Source of the DNA: Geitlerinema sp. S16
GTDB taxonomy: Bacteria > Cyanobacteriota > Cyanobacteriia > Cyanobacteriales > Geitlerinemataceae
DNA length: 64,000 nucleotides
Reading direction: 5' to 3'
Assembly (NCBI GenBank): GCA_011390275.1
Contig: JAABST010000011.1
Coordinates: forward strand, 37,871-101,870
Part shown: positions 59,902 through 64,000 of the stretch, one piece after another
Position numbering within the stretch: the stretch's first letter is position 1
Layout of the letters: every line of letters begins with the position of its first letter
Notes under the pieces: generated by a model
What the model was told of the DNA's origin: nothing
Databases searched by the model: none
Seen by the model: only the letters and a program-made list of their open reading frames with translations
Position numbers and translations under genes: made by a program

Positions 59902-60002
59902 ATCCTCATATTTTGTCTGACCCTCATGCATCGTCAGAATTTACCCTTGGGAAATATTCGGCTTTTAGCGTCCGTATGTTAGGATTGTTGAGCTTAAAAA
60001 GC

Positions 60003-60073
60003 GGGAACATGGCCAAGTGGTAAGGCAGAGGATTGCAAATCCTTTACCCCCGGTTCGAATCCGGGTGTTCCCT
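60003..60073 (+). tRNA. trnC: tRNA-Cys (anticodon GCA)
   Basis: A 71-nt cloverleaf. The acceptor arm gggaaca (60003-60009) pairs with tgttccc (60066-60072); the anticodon loop in aggattGCAaatcct reads GCA, the T arm is ccggttcgaatccgg, and the discriminator base is T, as expected for Cys. CCA is not encoded. It is a single-tRNA unit with its own terminator. Confidence 0.95.
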
Positions 60074-60084
60074 TTCTCTCTAAG

Positions 60085-60126
60085 AACAACGTCTAGACGC
60101 AACTTCAATGTCTAGGCGTTGTTTTT
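60085..60126 (+). terminator. Terminator of tRNA-Cys
   Basis: aacaacgtctagac (60085-60098) pairs with 60110-60123 at 13 of 14 positions, with an 11-nt loop and a run of five T. Confidence 0.85.
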
Positions 60127-60327
60127 GTATGATTAACGTACAGAATTTAAAATCAAAGAAGTGACTCAAGTTTGAGAAAAACCATTTATACGGTCATGAT
60201 CTTTAGATTTATTACAGACCGTTTCGATGCGTCACAAGTCGCGAGAGCGTCCCAATCTCCGAATATTGAGCGTGTTACGATTTCCCGAGATTAGTAGTAT
60301 GCGACTTCAGTTTTTAGGAGAAGACCT

Positions 60328-61548
60328 TTGGGAATTCGGGTTGCAGTGGTCGGAGGTGGACCCGCAGGTTCTTCCGCCGCCGAAATTTTAGCAAAAGCCG
60401 GTATCGAAACCTATTTGTTTGAGCGCAAGCTTGACAACGTTAAACCTTGCGGTGGAGCGATTCCGCTGTGCATGGTTGACGAATTTGAGCTACCGCCGGA
60501 AATTATCGATCGTCGCGTCCGCAAGATGAAGATGATCTCACCGTCGAATATCGAAGTTGATATCAACCTGATTAACGACGGCGAATATATCGGCATGTGC
60601 CGTCGTGAAGTGCTCGACGGGTTTTTGCGCGATCGAGCCGTGAGCCTCGGCGCCAAGCTGATCAACGGCACCATGCACAAGCTCGAATTGCCGACATCGA
60701 GCAATGGAGCTTACACCCTTCATTATGCTGACCATGCTAACGGCACACGGGTGGGTGAGCAAAAGCAGCTACAAGTTGATGTGGTAATCGGCGCTGATGG
60801 CGCTAACTCCCGTGTCGCGAAAGCGATCGAGGCAGGCGACTACAATTATGCGATCGCCTTCCAAGAACGCATCCGTCTTCCCGAAGACAAAATGGCGCAC
60901 TATCAAGACCTCGCCGAAATGTACGTCGGCGACGATGTGTCCCCTGACTTCTACGCTTGGGTTTTCCCGAAATATGATCACGTCGCGGTCGGAACCGGCA
61001 CGATGAAGGTCAACCAAGCCAAAATCAAACAGCTTCAAGCCGGTATCCGCGCCCGTGCGGCTCACCGTCTCGAAGGTGGCGAAATTATCAAAGTGGAAGC
61101 GCACCCGATTCCTGAGCATCCGCGTCCGTTCCGCGTACGCGGTCGCGTAGCCCTCGTCGGTGACGCTGCCGGTACGGTTACAAAATCCTCCGGCGAAGGC
61201 ATCTACTTTGCAGCGAAATCCGCTCGCATGTGTGCCGAGACGATCGTCGAAACCACCAACGCAGGCCAAAAACTGCCGACCGAAGCCGATCTTCAGCTTT
61301 ACATCAAGCGTTGGGATAAAAAATACGGCATCACCTACCTTGTCCTCGACTTGCTGCAACGTGTGTTTTATCGCACCGATGCAACACGTGAAGCCTTCGT
61401 CGAAATGTGCTCTGACAAAGACGTACAGCGTTTGACCTTCGACAGTTATCTCTATAAAACCGTCGTACCGGCCAACCCACTGACCCAAATGAAGATTACG
61501 GCTAAGACGATCGGCAGCCTGCTTCGCGGCAGCGCCCTCGCTCCTTAA
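60328..61548 (+). CDS. chlP: Geranylgeranyl reductase ChlP
   Basis: FAD-dependent reductase that saturates geranylgeranyl diphosphate or geranylgeranyl-chlorophyll to the phytyl form, for chlorophyll a, tocopherol and phylloquinone. The FAD loop is VAVVGGGPAGSSAAEIL (about 5-21), followed by ERKLDNVKPCGGAIP, DVVIGADGANSRVAKAI and LVGDAAGTVTKSSGEGI, all typical of ChlP. The TTG start at 60328 is supported by AGGAG seven bases upstream. 406 residues is usual. It acts at the thylakoid membrane. A strong terminator follows, so it is a single-gene unit. Confidence 0.94.
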   Translation: MGIRVAVVGGGPAGSSAAEILAKAGIETYLFERKLDNVKPCGGAIPLCMVDEFELPPEIIDRRVRKMKMISPSNIEVDINLINDGEYIGMCRREVLDGFLRDRAVSLGAKLINGTMHKLELPTSSNGAYTLHYADHANGTRVGEQKQLQVDVVIGADGANSRVAKAIEAGDYNYAIAFQERIRLPEDKMAHYQDLAEMYVGDDVSPDFYAWVFPKYDHVAVGTGTMKVNQAKIKQLQAGIRARAAHRLEGGEIIKVEAHPIPEHPRPFRVRGRVALVGDAAGTVTKSSGEGIYFAAKSARMCAETIVETTNAGQKLPTEADLQLYIKRWDKKYGITYLVLDLLQRVFYRTDATREAFVEMCSDKDVQRLTFDSYLYKTVVPANPLTQMKITAKTIGSLLRGSALAP

Positions 61549-61602
61549 TCCCAAACTACCGCAGGAATTAGACACCTAACGTAGATAAAACCTAGATAAC
61601 GC

Positions 61603-61640
61603 AAAAAGCCCGGTCGAAGTGACCGGGCTTTTTGTTTTTC
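61603..61640 (+). terminator. Terminator of chlP
   Basis: A perfect 13-bp stem, aaaaagcccggtc (61603-61615) with 61621-61633, a 5-nt loop and a T-rich tail (tttttgttttt), 55 bp after the chlP stop. Confidence 0.92.
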
Positions 61641-61754
61641 GTGACTATCGACGCATGGATCAACCTTAAAACTCAGCCATCACCAGCAATTTCCCAGTCA
61701 AAGCCCATTAAGATTACACTACGTAACAGAATTGATTAAGGAAATCGAAGAATT

Positions 61755-63215
61755 ATGCGGGTCGCGATCGCAGGTGGTGGTCTAGCTGGTATGGCAACGG
61801 CAGTCAAGCTCGCCGAAGCCGGACACCAGGTCGAAATTTTTGAGTCTCGTCCATTTATGGGCGGAAAAGTCGGGAGCTGGGTGGATGCCGATGGTAACCA
61901 TCAAGAGATGGGTCTACACGTCTTCTTTGGCTGCTACTACAATCTTTTTGCGTTGATGGAAAAAGTAGGAGCCCGCGACTCGCTTCTACTCAAAGATCAC
62001 ACCCACACTTTCGTTAATGAGGGGGGACGTATCGGCGAACTCGATTTTCGTTTCATCACTGGCGCACCCTTCAACGGCCTCAAAGCTTTTTTCACCACAA
62101 GCCAGCTTTCCGCCAACGATAAACTGCGTAACTCGATCGCCCTCGGTACAAGCCCGATCGTCCGTGCTCTAGTGGACTTTGACGGCGCGATGAAAACGAT
62201 CCGCGAGCTGGATCGCATCAGTTTTGCCGACTGGTTCCGATCCCACGGCGGCAACCAAGGCAGCCTTGACCGTCTCTGGAATCCGATCGCCTACGCCCTC
62301 GGGTTCATCGACACCGAAAATATTTCGGCTCGCTGTATGTTGACCATTTTCCAGTTCTTCGCGACGAAAACCGAAGCATCGGTACTGCGAATGCTGGAAG
62401 GTTCGCCCGACGAGTATCTACACAAACCGATTCTTAAATACTTCACCGATCGGGGCGGCAAATATCACACCCGCCGCCGCGTCCGAGAAATCAAATACAG
62501 CGAAACCGACGGCAAAACCCAAGTAGACGGCCTCCTCATCGCTGCCGGTGACAGCGACGAAATCATCGGAGCCGACGCCTACGTTTTTGCCTGCGACATT
62601 CCCGGCATTCACAAAATCTTGCCCACAGCATGGCGACAATGGCCGGAATTCGACAACATATATAAGTTAGAAGCCGTTCCCGTCGCGACCGTACAACTTC
62701 GCTTTGACGGCTGGGTTACCGAAATGCACAACGCAGAACAACGTAAACAACTCGAAAAAGCCGTCGGCCTCGACAACCTGCTCTACACACCCGACGCCGA
62801 CTTCTCCTGCTTCGCCGACCTCGCACTCACCAGCCCCTCGGACTACTATCGCGAAGGACAAGGCTCCCTACTCCAACTCGTTCTCACCCCTGGCGATCCA
62901 TTCATCAAACAAAACAATGAAGCGATCGCCAATCATGTTCTAGAGCAAGTACGCACGCTTTTCCCCTCCTCGCGTGACTTAAATATGACGTGGTACAGCG
63001 TCGTGAAGCTCGCCCAGTCGCTTTACCGCGAAGCCCCAGGCATGGACCCCTACCGTCCAGCTCAAAAAACCCCGATCGACAACTTCTTCCTTGCCGGAAG
63101 CTACACCCAGCAGGACTACATCGACAGCATGGAAGGCGCAACCATCTCCGGCAATCAAGCCGCAGAAGCTGTCCTAGAACACTTTGCACATCTAAAACAA
63201 CCCGCCATAGCTTAA
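61755..63215 (+). CDS. zds: Zeta-carotene desaturase
   Basis: Plant-type carotenoid desaturase (CrtQ/Zds) that converts zeta-carotene to lycopene isomers with plastoquinone as electron acceptor. The FAD loop [15 protein letters not shown] is at residues 3-17, and [23 protein letters not shown] and [14 protein letters not shown] follow as in Zds rather than Pds. The C-terminal FAD motif [21 protein letters not shown] is intact. 486 residues is normal. The gene downstream encodes an SRPBCC protein, a pairing also known from Synechocystis (slr0940-slr0941). Confidence 0.93.
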   Translation: MRVAIAGGGLAGMATAVKLAEAGHQVEIFESRPFMGGKVGSWVDADGNHQEMGLHVFFGCYYNLFALMEKVGARDSLLLKDHTHTFVNEGGRIGELDFRFITGAPFNGLKAFFTTSQLSANDKLRNSIALGTSPIVRALVDFDGAMKTIRELDRISFADWFRSHGGNQGSLDRLWNPIAYALGFIDTENISARCMLTIFQFFATKTEASVLRMLEGSPDEYLHKPILKYFTDRGGKYHTRRRVREIKYSETDGKTQVDGLLIAAGDSDEIIGADAYVFACDIPGIHKILPTAWRQWPEFDNIYKLEAVPVATVQLRFDGWVTEMHNAEQRKQLEKAVGLDNLLYTPDADFSCFADLALTSPSDYYREGQGSLLQLVLTPGDPFIKQNNEAIANHVLEQVRTLFPSSRDLNMTWYSVVKLAQSLYREAPGMDPYRPAQKTPIDNFFLAGSYTQQDYIDSMEGATISGNQAAEAVLEHFAHLKQPAIA

Positions 63216-63277
63216 GAACCAAGCCGATCAAACCGACCAACTTCTCATACTGTTCCACCATCACGAACCCCAGACCT

Positions 63278-63739
63278 ATGACTAACTGGCTAGAACACAG
63301 CGTCCAGGTAGAAGTGCCCTACTCGATCGACACCGTTTGGTCGCTTTGGTCTGACCTCGAACAAATGCCCAACTGGATGGAATGGATTGCATCTGTTGAT
63401 ATCCAAGAAGACGATCCAAGCATCTCGCGTTGGCACCTTAACTCACAAGCGTTCCAGTTCAGTTGGAACGCCCGCATCGTCAAAAAAATCTCTAACCACA
63501 TCATTCAGTGGGAATCCGTCGATGGCTTAGCAAACCGTGGAGCCATACGATTCTACGATCGGCACGGAAGCAGCATCGTCAAACTAACCGTCGCGTACGA
63601 TATCCCCGGCTGGCTCGGCAAACTCATGGACAACCTTTTCCTAGGGCGTCTCGTTGAAACCACACTCCAAGCCGACATGGATCGCTTTCGCGACTACATC
63701 ACAAACCAGCACTCCACACCTCCCCCCCCAGGACGCTAG
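63278..63739 (+). CDS. SRPBCC-family protein downstream of zds
   Basis: A small START/cyclase-dehydrase-like protein of 153 residues from the ATG at 63278 (MTNWLEHSVQVEVPYSIDTVWSL); the frame is open further upstream, but that part overlaps zds. Family features are VEVPYSIDTVWSLWSDLEQMPNWMEW near the start and the long C-terminal helix (VETTLQADMDRFRDYI). The fold encloses a hydrophobic pocket, suitable for a carotenoid or other lipid. Its place 62 bp after zds suggests a role in carotenoid handling; the ligand is unknown. A strong terminator closes the unit. Confidence 0.85.
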   Translation: MTNWLEHSVQVEVPYSIDTVWSLWSDLEQMPNWMEWIASVDIQEDDPSISRWHLNSQAFQFSWNARIVKKISNHIIQWESVDGLANRGAIRFYDRHGSSIVKLTVAYDIPGWLGKLMDNLFLGRLVETTLQADMDRFRDYITNQHSTPPPPGR

Positions 63740-63755
63740 CCAAACCCAAGACAAC

Positions 63756-63789
63756 AAAAAGCTCGGAGATGTACATCTCCGAGCTTTTT
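63756..63789. terminator. Bidirectional terminator after the zds unit
   Basis: A 34-bp perfect palindrome, aaaaagctcggagatgt followed by its reverse complement, with A and T runs at the ends. It should form a 15-bp stem with a gtac loop. Confidence 0.92.
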
Positions 63790-64000
63790 GCTTACATTCC
63801 ACACCCAACCAAGAAATTTTACCCCGTTTATTTTTCCCGAAACCTTTGTCGTACAAGGGTTCCAAAGATTCCCAATGCAGAATCCAAAAACTTTTTCCTT
63901 TAGGGGGGTTGACGATTCAGTGAGTAGTGGATATATTGGTTAAGCGCTCAAGGGAGCGGGCGAACGAGTCCGCGCCGAAGAGCGAATCCGCACCTCGAAA
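63790..64000. other. Right-edge region
   Basis: About 210 bp after the zds-unit terminator. Apart from the promoter at 63909-63937 I see no gene. A C- and T-rich stretch around 63817-63905 precedes the promoter. Confidence 0.5.
63909..63937 (+). promoter_or_regulatory. Strong sigma-70-type promoter at the right edge
   Basis: ttgacg (63909-63914), a spacer of exactly 17 bp, and tatatt (63932-63937) are a near-consensus pair. Transcription should start near 63944 and run out of the window through G+C-rich, structured sequence (gcgctcaagggagcgggcg) in which I see no start codon. It could serve a structured RNA or a gene with a long leader outside the window. Confidence 0.55.

Noticed and set aside
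60769..61575. A 268-codon minus-strand frame opposite chlP
   Set aside because: Long but entirely antisense to chlP; no start signal and no recognisable domain.
62990..63277. N-terminal extension of the SRPBCC gene into zds
   Set aside because: The extension is read in another frame of the conserved zds C-terminus; the SRPBCC domain starts at 63278.
1..64000. CRISPR arrays, prophage or an intact transposase gene
   Set aside because: No regularly spaced repeats of the right size, no phage structural genes and no transposase motifs were seen; only non-coding element remnants.

Overview
This is a 64 kb piece of a cyanobacterial chromosome. The marker genes are an allophycocyanin-family phycobiliprotein (apcD), the chlorophyll and carotenoid enzymes chlP and zds, the ferredoxin-thioredoxin reductase catalytic chain (ftrC), and a SufR-controlled suf operon. 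The palindrome GCGATCGC (HIP1), typical of cyanobacteria, is dense outside the central island. I cannot name the genus. No prophage, CRISPR array or intact transposase gene was seen.

Left part (1-24.9 kb): housekeeping and regulatory genes in small units. These are an rRNA uracil methyltransferase (rlmD), apcD, a rhodanese plus ArsR pair resembling E. coli ygaVP, a secreted COP23-domain protein coupled to a trypsin-like protease, aroE, an EI24-type membrane protein, a KtrA/TrkA-type potassium channel subunit, divergent mntC and mntA with no mntB, a cNMP-binding protein, a PilB/GspE ATPase, a DUF1537 kinase, an orphan degenerate histidine-kinase dimerisation domain, two class III adenylate cyclases (one with a periplasmic CxxCH domain) and murQ. 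Two copies of a hairpin repeat and a 131-bp MITE-like element with CTAG flanks lie between genes.

Suf region (24.9-31.5 kb): sufR faces the unit ftrC-sufB-[four small genes]-sufC-sufD across two SufR-type operators. The four extra genes separate sufB from sufC. Two of them look like the halves of a PD-(D/E)XK (Mrr-like) nuclease. No sufS follows sufD.

Glycan island (31.7 to about 55.1 kb): AT-richer and poorer in HIP1 than its flanks. It opens with a complete-looking legionaminic (nonulosonic) acid route: legB, legC, legG, legI, a NeuD-type acetyltransferase, a PtmE-like nucleotidyltransferase and CMP-sugar synthetase legF. Inside this operon sits a WbpG/HisF/HisH-type amidination module, flanked on its left by a 21-codon remnant that matches the start of the PtmE-like gene. 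Then come a candidate sugar transferase, a TPR plus phytanoyl-CoA dioxygenase, methyltransferases, a polysaccharide deacetylase, a WbpB/WbpD/WbpE-like trio for a 3-acetamido sugar, a glycosyltransferase with two methyltransferase domains, and a sugar epimerase. The genes together suggest synthesis and decoration of a surface glycan or glycoprotein.

Right part (55.1-64 kb): the island ends inside one 978-codon gene. Its GT8-like N-terminal third is AT-rich and the rest (an unnamed domain plus a SPINDLY/OGT-type transferase) has host-like composition. The next gene is four copies of that same unnamed domain. Between them is a 200-bp element with inverted ends and a 9-bp target duplication that splits an older repeat. 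Then follow rsmD, tRNA-Cys, chlP, zds with an SRPBCC partner, and a strong promoter reading out of the window.
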